Below, piece by piece: positions 44,613 through 53,207 of a stretch of DNA of 64,000 nt. The stretch comes from Amycolatopsis balhimycina FH 1894. GTDB taxonomy: Bacteria > Actinomycetota > Actinomycetes > Mycobacteriales > Pseudonocardiaceae. The notes below the pieces were generated by a model, which saw only the letters and a program-made list of their open reading frames with translations, was not told the DNA's origin and ran no database searches. Positions within the stretch are counted from its first letter, which is position 1. The number at the start of each line of letters is the position of its first letter. The translations under genes and the position numbers were made by a program. The DNA lies in NCBI RefSeq assembly GCF_000384295.1, contig NZ_KB913037.1, forward strand, positions 9,561,508 through 9,625,507. Reading direction: 5' to 3'.

Positions 44613-45548
44613 GTGATCGTTCGTCGCGACCGTGGGGGCGCGGGCAGCAGCCCGCTGGTCAAACTCCTGCCAGACAGGGACGTCGAGCCGGCGCTGCGGG
44701 GCGCGGCTCACCGGGTCGGCCGGTGGGTGGCGTGGTTGGCCGTGCTGGCGAGTCCGCTGCTGACGATCGCCGGGCTGATCGTTCTCCAGCCAGCGGGTGC
44801 GCCGTCGATGCGGGACGGCGGCGCACCCGCGCCCTCCACGTCGCCGCAGGGCTGGGCGGAGATGTACGTGCGCTCCTGGCTCTCGGCGACCCGAGACGAC
44901 CCTGCGGATCTCGAAACCTTCTACCCGCCCGGGATGAAGTCGCAGCGTGCCGTCGGGACGCAGGTGCCGGTCGGCACCGGGGTGATCTCGGCGGTCTCGC
45001 CGGCGTCGGGGGTGTGGTCGGTCGTGGTGGTCGCCGACGTGCTGGTGCTGCAGCCGGACGGCAAACGCGCGGCCACCCTGCTGTGCGCCCAGGTGGCGAT
45101 GAGCGGTACCGACGCCGCCTACGTCGCCACCGCGCTGCCCGCGGTCGTGGCGTGCCCGGGCACCGGTGGCGCCGTCCAGCTGGTTTACGACGAGGTCGCT
45201 GATCCGGGTGGGCCGGTCGGGCAGTCGGTCACGGGATTTCTGGCCGCGTACCTGGCGGGGCAAGGCCAGCTCGACCGGTTCGTCAGCCCTGGGGCAAGCG
45301 TTGCCCTGCCGTGTCCGGTGCCGTATGCGGCGGTGCAGGTGACCGAGGTGCGCACGCACGAGAAGTTCGAGCCGGGGCAAGCGGCGAGGCCGGTCGACGG
45401 AACGGTCGTCCACAGCTTCGTCCATGCCTGGGGATGGGATGCCACCGGGCAGAGCACGCCGGTCGACTACGCGCTGACCCTGGTCGCGCGGGCTGGCCGG
45501 TGGGAGATCAACCGCATCGATCCGGCGCCGCTGACGGCGGGCCGGTAG
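44613..45548 (+). CDS. TcpC-like conjugal transfer protein
   Basis: The 311-residue bitopic membrane protein has a basic cytoplasmic N terminus, one helix (VAWLAVLASPLLTIAGLIVL, about residues 43-62) and two similar NTF2-like extracellular domains (GWAEMYVRSWLSATRDDPAD… and FLAAYLAGQGQLDRFVSPGA…). This is the layout of TcpC, a VirB8-like scaffold of Gram-positive conjugation machines. GTG start. It begins the co-directional T4SS cluster. Confidence 0.78.
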   Translation: MIVRRDRGGAGSSPLVKLLPDRDVEPALRGAAHRVGRWVAWLAVLASPLLTIAGLIVLQPAGAPSMRDGGAPAPSTSPQGWAEMYVRSWLSATRDDPADLETFYPPGMKSQRAVGTQVPVGTGVISAVSPASGVWSVVVVADVLVLQPDGKRAATLLCAQVAMSGTDAAYVATALPAVVACPGTGGAVQLVYDEVADPGGPVGQSVTGFLAAYLAGQGQLDRFVSPGASVALPCPVPYAAVQVTEVRTHEKFEPGQAARPVDGTVVHSFVHAWGWDATGQSTPVDYALTLVARAGRWEINRIDPAPLTAGR

Positions 45549-45564
45549 GCAAGGGAGAAGTCCG

Positions 45565-45804
45565 ATGATCGTGCTCGCCGCCGATGTGAAGTCCTGGATC
45601 GACACCAACCTGGCCTGGGGTGACCAGTCCGTCCGGCGGCTGATCCTGCTAGCGGCGATCGTCGGCGGGATCGGCCTGCTGGTCGGCACCCGAGGGAATT
45701 TCACCCGGGCGATCAAGTACGGCGTGATCGCGGCGATCTTCCTCGGCATCCTGCTCAACCTCGACGCGGTCGCCGGCATGTTCGGCGCCTGGTTCACCCA
45801 TTGA
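45565..45804 (+). CDS. Small two-helix T4SS membrane protein
   Basis: The 79-residue protein has two membrane helices (LILLAAIVGGIGLLVGTRG and IKYGVIAAIFLGILLNL). Size and position recall VirB2/TrbC-like subunits or the small membrane proteins of actinomycete transfer clusters. There is no cleavable signal peptide. AAGGGAGAAG precedes the ATG. The stop overlaps the TTG start of the next gene. Confidence 0.65.
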   Translation: MIVLAADVKSWIDTNLAWGDQSVRRLILLAAIVGGIGLLVGTRGNFTRAIKYGVIAAIFLGILLNLDAVAGMFGAWFTH

Positions 45805-46265
45805 CCGCCCCGAAGAGCCGCGGCGATGTCCTGGTCGGCCGGTCATACACGCGGTCGCGGCGGTTTCCTCGGATGTTCGGGCGGATGCCCGGCCGCGACG
45901 GCGGCTATCTGCCCGGCGGTCCGTACACCCTGACCCAGGGCACGCTGTTCCTGATCTTGCTGGTGGTGGTGTGGAAGCTACCCCTGCTGGACTGGCTCGG
46001 CCCAGCTCGCTGGGTGTTGCCGCTGTCGGCGGTGTTCCTCCGGCGGGCCCGGATCGAGTCCCGGACCCCGCTCGGTTGGCTCGCCGGCCTGGGCGCGCAC
46101 CTGCTCGCGCCCTCGGCGGGGATCCTGGGCCATCGTCCGTATCGGCCCGCGCGGGTGCAGCAGAGCAGCAGCTGGTTGTACCTGCACCTCCGCGACGAGG
46201 TCGAGGAGCTGGCGGCGCCGGTCTCGTCGCTGCAGCAGGTGCTGGCCCAGGCTCGGGAGCGATGA
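45801..46265 (+). CDS. TcpE-like T4SS membrane protein
   Basis: The 154-residue protein starts with TTG overlapping the upstream stop (TTGA). A basic N-terminal region with RSYTRSRRFPRMFGRMPG precedes two hydrophobic segments (TLFLILLVVVWKLPLL; RWVLPLSAVFLRRAR). This matches TcpE/PrgI-type components that recruit the conjugation ATPase. The VirB4-like gene overlaps it by 4 bp, supporting a complex. Confidence 0.7.
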   Translation: MTAPKSRGDVLVGRSYTRSRRFPRMFGRMPGRDGGYLPGGPYTLTQGTLFLILLVVVWKLPLLDWLGPARWVLPLSAVFLRRARIESRTPLGWLAGLGAHLLAPSAGILGHRPYRPARVQQSSSWLYLHLRDEVEELAAPVSSLQQVLAQARER

Positions 46266-48844
46266 TGGATTCCCCGGTGACCGATGTGGCGGGCAACCTG
46301 CTGTTCTGCGCCGACGGCTCGGTGTGGGCGGTGTGGCGGGTGCTGCCGCACGAGAGCGCTCGCTCAACCGGTCGTCAGCTGCGGGAGCTGTATGACCGCA
46401 CGGTGACGCTGATGAAGTCGCTGCGGGGCGAGGTGATGATCGCGTCGATGTGCGAGCAGGTCCAGGCCCACGCGATCGTCCAGCGCTGCCTCGACGGGAT
46501 CGATCTGGATGTGAACCCGCACTGGGCGGAGACCGTCCACAACGCCTGGGACCAGCTTGACACCCTCGACGTGCTCGGCCGCAGCTTCTGGCTCGCCAAA
46601 CCCCTCGCCGGCCACGGCTGGAAAGAAGCCGCCCAGGCGGCCGCGCGCGCGACGGCCGCAGCGCTCGGCGAGCTGCTCGGCGTGCCCGCCCGGCCCGCAT
46701 CAGCTGCGGCGGTGGCAGCGGGACGCGAACGGGCGCGGGTCGCGGCCCAGGAACTCGGCGGCGCGGTTCCGTTCCGGCCGGCGACGGAGGCGGAGCTGTT
46801 GTGGTGGCTCTGCCGCGCACCGGTCCGCGGGGTGAACGAGCCGCAGCTCGACCGGATCGACGCCGTCCACAACACCGGTCTCGCGGTGCGGTGGGGGAGC
46901 GGACGCGCGCGGCTGACGACGCTGCGCAGCTGCGTGTTCGACGAAGGCGGCCGCACCGACCCACCCGAGGACCGACTGGGCTGGGGACCGCTCGGACTGT
47001 TGAGCCGACGGTTCGTCAAGTGCGTGACGCCGTCCGACGACGGCGCGGTCGCCAGCTACCAGGCCTTCCTCGTGCTGGCCGAGATGCCGCGGGCCTTCAC
47101 TTTCCCCGGGCATGAGATCCTGGCCCGGCTGGCCGACATCGGCTTCGGCGTCGACTACGCGTTGCGGATCACCGCCCGCTCGAACGAGGACGCCCGCGCC
47201 GCGAACCGGCGCCGGACTCGGGACCTGATGAGCCAGGACGAGGAGCACGCCGGCGACACCGCCGGCGTGCCAGCGGATGTGATCTCGGCGCAGGAGGAGA
47301 TCCAGCACAAGAACGCCCGTCTTGGTGCCAGCTCGACCGAGATCGATCTCGAGGTTGGCGTCGTCGCCTGCGTCTGGGGTTCCACCGCCCGCGACGCCGA
47401 CGCCCGCGCGAAGGCGTTGCGGCAGGCGTTCTTGGGCGGGGAGTACCGGTGGGAGCGGCCTCTCGGTGGGCAGCGGCAGTTGTATCAGGCGCTGCTGCCG
47501 GGGAGCCGGACGCCGATGGTGGTGCGCGAGTGCAGCCAGAATCTCCTGGCCACCGACGCCGCGATGCTGCTGCCGGTCTCGGCCACCGACTTCGGCGACC
47601 CCACCGGCGCGCTGTTCGGCTTGACCGTCGACGGCGGCGCCATCACCCCGTTCCTGCTCGACCCGACCTACGGGCCGACCCACGACTCCTCCGGCGGGAT
47701 CGCGGTCATCGGCGAGCTCGGCGCCGGGAAGTCGGTGATCCTTAAGAACGTCGCCGCGGTCGTGCGGCTGATGCTGGACGGGCGGGTGATCGTCATCGAC
47801 CGGACCCGCAGCCGCGAATGGGCACCCGTCGCCGCCGCGCTGCCCGGGAACGCGCAGGTCGTCGACATCATCGACCCCAGCCTCGACGACCGGCCCGACG
47901 CGGCCGAGCTGCGGCACTCCTGTGACCCGTTGCGGGTCTTCCGCAGCACCGCCAAGTCGAGCACCGGTATCGCCGAGACGTTCTTCGCCGCCTGGCTCGA
48001 CCTGGAATCCAACTCCGCCGAGCGAGACGCGCTCGGCCGCGGGCTCGACGCCGTTAGCGGTCGGTCGGACGCCTCCAGCAACCGACTTGTCGACACGCTG
48101 CGGAAGCAGGGCGCCCGCGACCCGGCGGCCCGTGCGCTGGCCGACCGGCTCGAGCGGCTGCGGCGCGACCTGATCACTCGCCCGATCTTCGACCCTGACC
48201 TCGCTCCAGTTGATCTGTTCGGTGCAGACATGGTGGTGTTCTGTACCAATGAGATCCCACTGCCGAGCGCGTTGGAGATGAGCAACGAGCGGATGGCCGC
48301 CCGGATTCCGCCGCGCAAGCTCTTCGGCCGCGCCTTCCACTTGCTCATCGCCGCGATCGCCAAGGAGATCTGCTTCACCCCGGGCAGATGGGGTGAGTTC
48401 ATCTGCGACGAGGCCTACAACGTCACCGGCACCCCCGAAGGCCAGCAGATCGCGCTGGAGTTCGTGCGCGACGGCCGTAAGCACGGCGCCGATGCAGCCT
48501 TCGGCTCACATGCCCCGAAAGACCTCGGCGACGGCGTCCTGCGCGGTCTGATCGCGGTGCGGTTCCTCGGCCGCCACCGCGACGACGGGCTCGCCCGCAG
48601 CGGCCTGGCATGGCTCGGTGTCGACCCGGCCGACGCTCGTTACCACGAGGTCGTCACCAAGGACCTCTCGCCGCTGAATCCGGCTGGCGGCGAGGAGGAG
48701 CGTCGCGCTCGAGCGGGGGAGTTTCTCGTGCGTGATCACAGTGGACGGATTGGCAAGGTCAAGGCGATGACCCAGCCGTACCGCACGCTGCCCGACGCCG
48801 TCCTGACCACACCTTCCGTTTCCCGAGGTCATCGGGCGCATTGA
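46262..48844 (+). CDS. VirB4/TcpF-like conjugation ATPase
   Basis: The 860-residue protein has an N-terminal VirB4-type domain (WAVWRVLPHESARSTGRQLR) and a C-terminal motor with Walker A GELGAGKSVILKN, VIVIDRTRSREWAPVAA and Walker B-like RWGEFICDEAYNV followed by EFVRDGRKHGADAAFGSHAP. VirB4 ATPases energise assembly of the T4SS channel at the inner face of the membrane. ATG 46262 lies in an ATGA overlap with the TcpE-like gene; an ATG 3 bases later is equally possible. Confidence 0.88.
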   Translation: MMDSPVTDVAGNLLFCADGSVWAVWRVLPHESARSTGRQLRELYDRTVTLMKSLRGEVMIASMCEQVQAHAIVQRCLDGIDLDVNPHWAETVHNAWDQLDTLDVLGRSFWLAKPLAGHGWKEAAQAAARATAAALGELLGVPARPASAAAVAAGRERARVAAQELGGAVPFRPATEAELLWWLCRAPVRGVNEPQLDRIDAVHNTGLAVRWGSGRARLTTLRSCVFDEGGRTDPPEDRLGWGPLGLLSRRFVKCVTPSDDGAVASYQAFLVLAEMPRAFTFPGHEILARLADIGFGVDYALRITARSNEDARAANRRRTRDLMSQDEEHAGDTAGVPADVISAQEEIQHKNARLGASSTEIDLEVGVVACVWGSTARDADARAKALRQAFLGGEYRWERPLGGQRQLYQALLPGSRTPMVVRECSQNLLATDAAMLLPVSATDFGDPTGALFGLTVDGGAITPFLLDPTYGPTHDSSGGIAVIGELGAGKSVILKNVAAVVRLMLDGRVIVIDRTRSREWAPVAAALPGNAQVVDIIDPSLDDRPDAAELRHSCDPLRVFRSTAKSSTGIAETFFAAWLDLESNSAERDALGRGLDAVSGRSDASSNRLVDTLRKQGARDPAARALADRLERLRRDLITRPIFDPDLAPVDLFGADMVVFCTNEIPLPSALEMSNERMAARIPPRKLFGRAFHLLIAAIAKEICFTPGRWGEFICDEAYNVTGTPEGQQIALEFVRDGRKHGADAAFGSHAPKDLGDGVLRGLIAVRFLGRHRDDGLARSGLAWLGVDPADARYHEVVTKDLSPLNPAGGEEERRARAGEFLVRDHSGRIGKVKAMTQPYRTLPDAVLTTPSVSRGHRAH

Positions 48845-48888
48845 ACCCGGCCTCCTGAGCCCTGTCTAACGGAGACGGGCGGGAGGGC

Positions 48889-50913
48889 ATGATGAGGCTG
48901 AGGTCGGGCGGAACCCGTGGACTCGCGATCGGCGCTGTCATCGTCCTCATCGGACTCTTCGCGCCGCAGGCCGCGTATGGTCAGGCGCAACAGAATCCGT
49001 GCGAGCCGTATCCGACATGCCTGTGGGTGCCAGGTGACCAGCCAGCGCCGCCGAAGCCGGATCCGGACGCGCCGCCACTGCCGCTGCAGGACGACCCCGG
49101 CCACCACGTCCACCTCGGCGGCATCTTCAGCATCGACGACGGCTACGGCCGCGACCTGCACAACTACGACCTCTTCGCCAACCTGCCCGGCCTGCTCGAC
49201 AACCCGATGCCGACGATCTGGCTGTGGCTGGGCAACATCGGCTTCGCCGTCGGCAAGTACGCGGTCGGGTTCTCGGTCTGGTTCACTGAATGGGCCGCCT
49301 CCACCCAGGTCTTCGACTGGATCAAGGCCCCGGCCCGCGACCTCGAAGGCATCTGGCAGACCTCGGTCATCGGCGACCTGAAGCTCCGCGAGATCGCGCT
49401 GCTCGTGGCCACCTGCTACCTCGGGCTCTTGTTCGCGCGAGGCCTGACTACCCGGGCATGGCGGGAAACCGCGTCGACCATCGCGGTCAACGTCCTCGCC
49501 GTCGCGATCATCACCCACCCCGTCGACGTCCTCGTCGGCGACGACGGCGTGCTGTCCCTGTCCCGCGATCTCGCCGCCGACGTCTCCAGCGTCGTCATGG
49601 GACAGGAGCCCGGCGGCACCGGGAACCCTGCGGCGCCGATCGGTCAGGCGTTCATTGACAACCTGCTGATCACGCCCTGGGAGACGCTCAACTACGGCAC
49701 GCCGATCAGCCGGGTCAAGGGCATCGCCGGCGCCTGCCAGTACTCCGTCAAGAAGGTCCTCGACGACGGTCCCTGGTCGGGCAAGGACGACAGCACCAAG
49801 GCCCGCGAACTCGACGGCTGCCCCGGCGACTACGGCAAGTACAACGAGGTCGCCGACGGCGACCGTACCCTCGGTGCCTGGCTGTACGCGATCGCGATGC
49901 TCCTGTTCGCCATCCTGGTGATCTGCCTGAACGCCGTGCAGGTCTTGGCGCCGTACCTGCTGCTGTTCGAAGGGCTGCTGCTTGCGCTCGCGTTGGTTGC
50001 CGCGCTGGTGCCCTCGATGCAGCACCAGCTCGCCTACCGGGTCAGCTCGATCGCCGCCACCATCGCCCGGCTGCTGGCCGGCATGGTCTTCCTCGCCGTC
50101 ATGACTGTGCTGCTGCGCACGCTCATGCTGGCCGATCTCGGCCCGCAGCTGGTCCGGTTCGCCGTCATCGACCTCGTTGTCTTCTCCGGGTTCCTCTTCC
50201 GCAAACGCCTCGCCGCGAACCTCCAACGGGTCCGCGGCCAGGTGAGCTCTCGGCTGCAGCGGCTTGGCCGGCCGCGCCAGGCTCCGAAGGCGTTGCCGAC
50301 GCCGGTCGTGCCCGCGGGTCCGGATCGGCTCGCCCGGACGGTCAAGGCCGGGACGTCGGCGTTTGCCGAGACCTTCGCGCCGGTCGGTCGGCTCAAGGAG
50401 CGCCTGGTCACCGCGGGCCGCGCCGGCGGGCAGGCCGGGGGACAGGTGCTCAAGTACACCGTGGGGGCTCCGGTCTCGTGGCCGCAGGCAGCTCAGCGTG
50501 CGCAGACGGCGCTCACCGCCAAATCCGGTATGGCCAAGGCTGCGCTGGCTCGCCGTACCGAGGCCGCGAAGACCTACGCCACCGCCTACGCCGGAAATGT
50601 CGGGACAGCGACCGGCGCGCGACCCGCGTGGCAGGCCGCCACCCCCGTACTCACCGCACTCAGCGACCGCTCACGTAGGCAGAAGCCAGCAGCCTCGACG
50701 TACCTCGGCGCGGAGATCGCCGGAGCGACGCCGCCGGCCACCGGGCGGAAACCGGCGTTCACCGGCACCGACCTCGGGGCCGCAGCGCGCGGCCGCGGCT
50801 TCATCACGAAACCATCGACTGAGACCTTATTACCTCCCGCGATGCTGCCGCCGCCCGTCTCGTGGGCGCAGCGGCTGCGCGATCGGCTCGGCGACGCCGC
50901 CGGCCGACGATGA
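48889..50913 (+). CDS. VirB6/TrbL-like polytopic T4SS protein with signal peptide
   Basis: The 674-residue protein has a signal peptide (GLAIGAVIVLIGLFAPQAAYG), a Pro-rich extracytoplasmic segment, and several membrane helices between residues ~100 and 440 (IALLVATCYLGLLFARGL; AIAMLLFAILVICLNAVQVL; IARLLAGMVFLAVMTVLL). A long Ala/Arg-rich cytoplasmic tail follows. The arrangement is that of the channel-forming VirB6-like component. ATG 48889 or 48892. The next gene overlaps its stop by 4 bp. Confidence 0.75.
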   Translation: MMRLRSGGTRGLAIGAVIVLIGLFAPQAAYGQAQQNPCEPYPTCLWVPGDQPAPPKPDPDAPPLPLQDDPGHHVHLGGIFSIDDGYGRDLHNYDLFANLPGLLDNPMPTIWLWLGNIGFAVGKYAVGFSVWFTEWAASTQVFDWIKAPARDLEGIWQTSVIGDLKLREIALLVATCYLGLLFARGLTTRAWRETASTIAVNVLAVAIITHPVDVLVGDDGVLSLSRDLAADVSSVVMGQEPGGTGNPAAPIGQAFIDNLLITPWETLNYGTPISRVKGIAGACQYSVKKVLDDGPWSGKDDSTKARELDGCPGDYGKYNEVADGDRTLGAWLYAIAMLLFAILVICLNAVQVLAPYLLLFEGLLLALALVAALVPSMQHQLAYRVSSIAATIARLLAGMVFLAVMTVLLRTLMLADLGPQLVRFAVIDLVVFSGFLFRKRLAANLQRVRGQVSSRLQRLGRPRQAPKALPTPVVPAGPDRLARTVKAGTSAFAETFAPVGRLKERLVTAGRAGGQAGGQVLKYTVGAPVSWPQAAQRAQTALTAKSGMAKAALARRTEAAKTYATAYAGNVGTATGARPAWQAATPVLTALSDRSRRQKPAASTYLGAEIAGATPPATGRKPAFTGTDLGAAARGRGFITKPSTETLLPPAMLPPPVSWAQRLRDRLGDAAGRR

Positions 50914-51902
50914 ACCCGCTGCTCGCCCTGCGAGCCGCCGAGATCGCCCGAGACCAGCTCCGCGAACACCCGGCCCGCTGGGGTTGTCTGGCCGCGCTGC
51001 TGCTGTTCGGCCCGCCTGCCGCCTGCGTGGTGATCGTCGTCGTCCTGCTCGCGACGCTCGCCGGGGCCGGCGACTCGAGCTCGGCCGCCGCGCCGAACGG
51101 CGGCACGGTCGGGGACATCCCGGCCGACTACCTCGTCCTCTACCGCGAAGCCGCCCAAACCTGCCCCGGCCTCGACTGGACGATCCTCGCCGCCATCGGC
51201 AAGATCGAAAGCGACCACGGCCGCTCCCAGCTACCCGGCGTCCACAGCGGGGAGAACAGCGCCAAAGCCGGCGGCCCGATGCAGTTCCTCCAGCCGACAT
51301 TCGACAGCGTCGTCTCCCGCCACCCACCACCGCCCGGCGGCGCACACCCGCCGTCCCGGTACAACCCGCACGACGCGATCTACGCCGCCGCGGCCTACCT
51401 CTGCGACTCCGGAGCCCGCGACGGCCGCGACCTGCACGCCGCGATCTTCGCCTACAACCACGCCGAGTGGTACGTCCGGAAGGTCCTTGACCAGGCGGAG
51501 AAGTACAGTTGCGGCGCGGTGCAGGCCCCGAACCACGTTGCCCAGGCCGCGATCACATTCGCCTGCAACCAACTCGGCCTGCCCTATGTCTGGGGCGGAA
51601 ATGGCCCAGACAGCGGTGATCGCGGGTTCGACTGCTCAGGCCTCACGAAAGCTGCCTACGCTGCAGCCGGCATCGACCTGCCGAGGACCGCGCAGACCCA
51701 ATATTCCGCTGGGCGACGAGTCTCGGTTGACGAGCTACTGCCCGGAGACCTGGTGTTTTTCGGAACGAGCGCAGGCCGTATCACTCACGTCGGACTGGTT
51801 CTATCAAGAACGACTATGGTGAACGCGCCCGACCTGGGACTGCCGGTTCGCGTTGACCAGATGGGCTCTCGAGCTGTCGGTGCAAGCCGCCCAAGCGGCT
51901 AG
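50910..51902 (+). CDS. Lytic transglycosylase plus NlpC/P60 cell-wall hydrolase of the transfer apparatus
   Basis: The 330-residue protein has one N-terminal helix (LLLFGPPAACVVIVVVLLAT). An SLT-type domain follows with catalytic Glu in ILAAIGKIESDHGRSQLPG, then GGPMQFLQPTFDS. The C-terminal NlpC/P60 domain has Cys in GFDCSGLTKAAY, His in ITHVGLVL and a following polar ligand. It would open peptidoglycan for the conjugation channel (VirB1/TcpG role). Its TAG stop (51900-51902) coincides with the left edge of an IS630 insertion; removing the IS restores the same stop, so the protein is complete. Confidence 0.88.
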   Translation: MNPLLALRAAEIARDQLREHPARWGCLAALLLFGPPAACVVIVVVLLATLAGAGDSSSAAAPNGGTVGDIPADYLVLYREAAQTCPGLDWTILAAIGKIESDHGRSQLPGVHSGENSAKAGGPMQFLQPTFDSVVSRHPPPPGGAHPPSRYNPHDAIYAAAAYLCDSGARDGRDLHAAIFAYNHAEWYVRKVLDQAEKYSCGAVQAPNHVAQAAITFACNQLGLPYVWGGNGPDSGDRGFDCSGLTKAAYAAAGIDLPRTAQTQYSAGRRVSVDELLPGDLVFFGTSAGRITHVGLVLSRTTMVNAPDLGLPVRVDQMGSRAVGASRPSG

Positions 51903-53034
51903 TGTCCTGCGCCAGAGATCCGCTATCTAATTGTAGGATCTGGTGATGGCGGGTCGTGGACGGTCTAAAGCCGAGTTGGTGCTCAGCGAAGAGGAACGTG
52001 TGACGTTGCAGCGCTGGGCGCGGCGGGCGAGTTCGGCGCAGGCGTTGGCGTTGCGGTGCCGCATCGTGCTGGCCTGCGCGGAAGGCTTGTCGAATGTGGA
52101 GACCGCAGACCAGCTTGGGGTCAATCGGATGACAGTGGGCAAGTGGCGGTCCCGGTTCGTCGCCCGCCGGCTGGAGGGACTGGTGGACGAGGACCGGCCC
52201 GGTCGGCCCGCGTCGATCACCCTCGACCAGGTCGAGGACGTGATCGTGACCACCTTGGAGCGGACACCCCGCAACGCCACGCATTGGTCGCGCACGTCGA
52301 TGGCGACGCGGACCGGGCTGTCCAAGTCCACCATCGGACGGATCTGGCGGGACTTCGGGCTCACACCGCACCAGGCCGACACGTTCAAACTCTCCACTGA
52401 TCCGCTGTTCGTGGAGAAGGTCATCGACGTGGTCGGGCTCTACCACAACCCGCCAGAGCGGGCGGTGGTGCTGTGTACCGATGAGAAGAGCCAGGTGCAA
52501 GCGCTGGACCGGTCCCAGCCGGTGCTGCCGATGATGCCGGGCATGCCCGAGCGGCGTAGCCACGACTACGTCCGGCACGGCATCACCAGTTTGTTCGCCG
52601 CGTTCAACATCGCCGATGGCACGGTGATCAGCGAGTTGCACCGCCAGCACCGGGTCATTGAGTTCAAGAAGTTCCTGACCACGATCGACAAGACCGTGCC
52701 CGACGGCCTGGATGTGCATCTGATCTGCGATAACTACGGCACCCACAAGACCCCGGCGATCAAGGCGTGGCTGGCGCGGCATCCCCGGTTCCATATGCAC
52801 TTCACCCCGACCGGGTCGAGTTGGATCAACCAGGTCGAACGGTGGTTCGGGTTCCTCACCGACCAGATGATCCGTCGTGGTGTCCATAAAAGTGTTGCGG
52901 CGCTGGAGAAAGACATCCGCGAGTGGGTCAAGGCATGGAATGAGGACCCGAAGCCGTTCGTATGGCGCAAAACCGCCGAGGAGATCCTTGACTCCCTCGC
53001 CCGGTATTGCCAGCGGATTTCTGACGCGGAACAC
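51902..53034 (+). mobile_element. Intact IS630-family insertion sequence (1133 bp)
   Basis: Terminal repeats GTGTCCTGCGCCAGAGATCC (left) and GTGTTCCGCGTCAGAAATCC (right, inverted) agree at 16 of 20 positions. The element is flanked by TA on both sides (51900-51901 and 53035-53036), the duplication typical of IS630/Tc1. It carries one transposase gene with all catalytic acids. Confidence 0.9.
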
Positions 53035-53037
53035 TAG
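51946..53037 (+). CDS. IS630-family transposase
   Basis: This is a 363-residue transposase. An N-terminal bipartite HTH (LALRCRIVLACAEGLSNVET, NRMTVGKWRSRF; SKSTIGRIWRDFGL) precedes a DDE domain: VVLCTDEKSQVQAL (first Asp), HLICDNYGTHKTPAIK (second Asp) and SSWINQVERWFG (Glu). The frame is undamaged. Its last codon is the last triplet of the IS; the stop TAG is formed by the flanking TA plus the next host base. ATG 51946 is preferred to GTG 51943. Confidence 0.92.
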   Translation: MAGRGRSKAELVLSEEERVTLQRWARRASSAQALALRCRIVLACAEGLSNVETADQLGVNRMTVGKWRSRFVARRLEGLVDEDRPGRPASITLDQVEDVIVTTLERTPRNATHWSRTSMATRTGLSKSTIGRIWRDFGLTPHQADTFKLSTDPLFVEKVIDVVGLYHNPPERAVVLCTDEKSQVQALDRSQPVLPMMPGMPERRSHDYVRHGITSLFAAFNIADGTVISELHRQHRVIEFKKFLTTIDKTVPDGLDVHLICDNYGTHKTPAIKAWLARHPRFHMHFTPTGSSWINQVERWFGFLTDQMIRRGVHKSVAALEKDIREWVKAWNEDPKPFVWRKTAEEILDSLARYCQRISDAEH

Positions 53038-53199
53038 CTGGATGTATGCTTGTGCCTGATCACGATTGGCATGATCGAGAATCCGCCAGTTTTGACTATA
53101 TGAGCCAGTTCGATGTTTACGTTGGGCTTTCGGGTGTTAGCGAGCCCCAGATGCTTTTCGCGCGCGTGTGTCCATCTGGTCATGGCCGTCACGGAGGTT

Positions 53200-53207
53200 G
53201 TGAGTGC
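53200..53207. repeat. 8-bp target duplication of IS66, left copy
   Basis: GTGAGTGC directly left of the IS66 left end; an identical copy follows the right end at 54709-54716. Eight bases is the usual IS66 duplication. Confidence 0.9.

Noticed and set aside
46700..48484. 594-codon minus-strand frame
   Set aside because: Antisense of the VirB4-like ATPase with no domain of its own.
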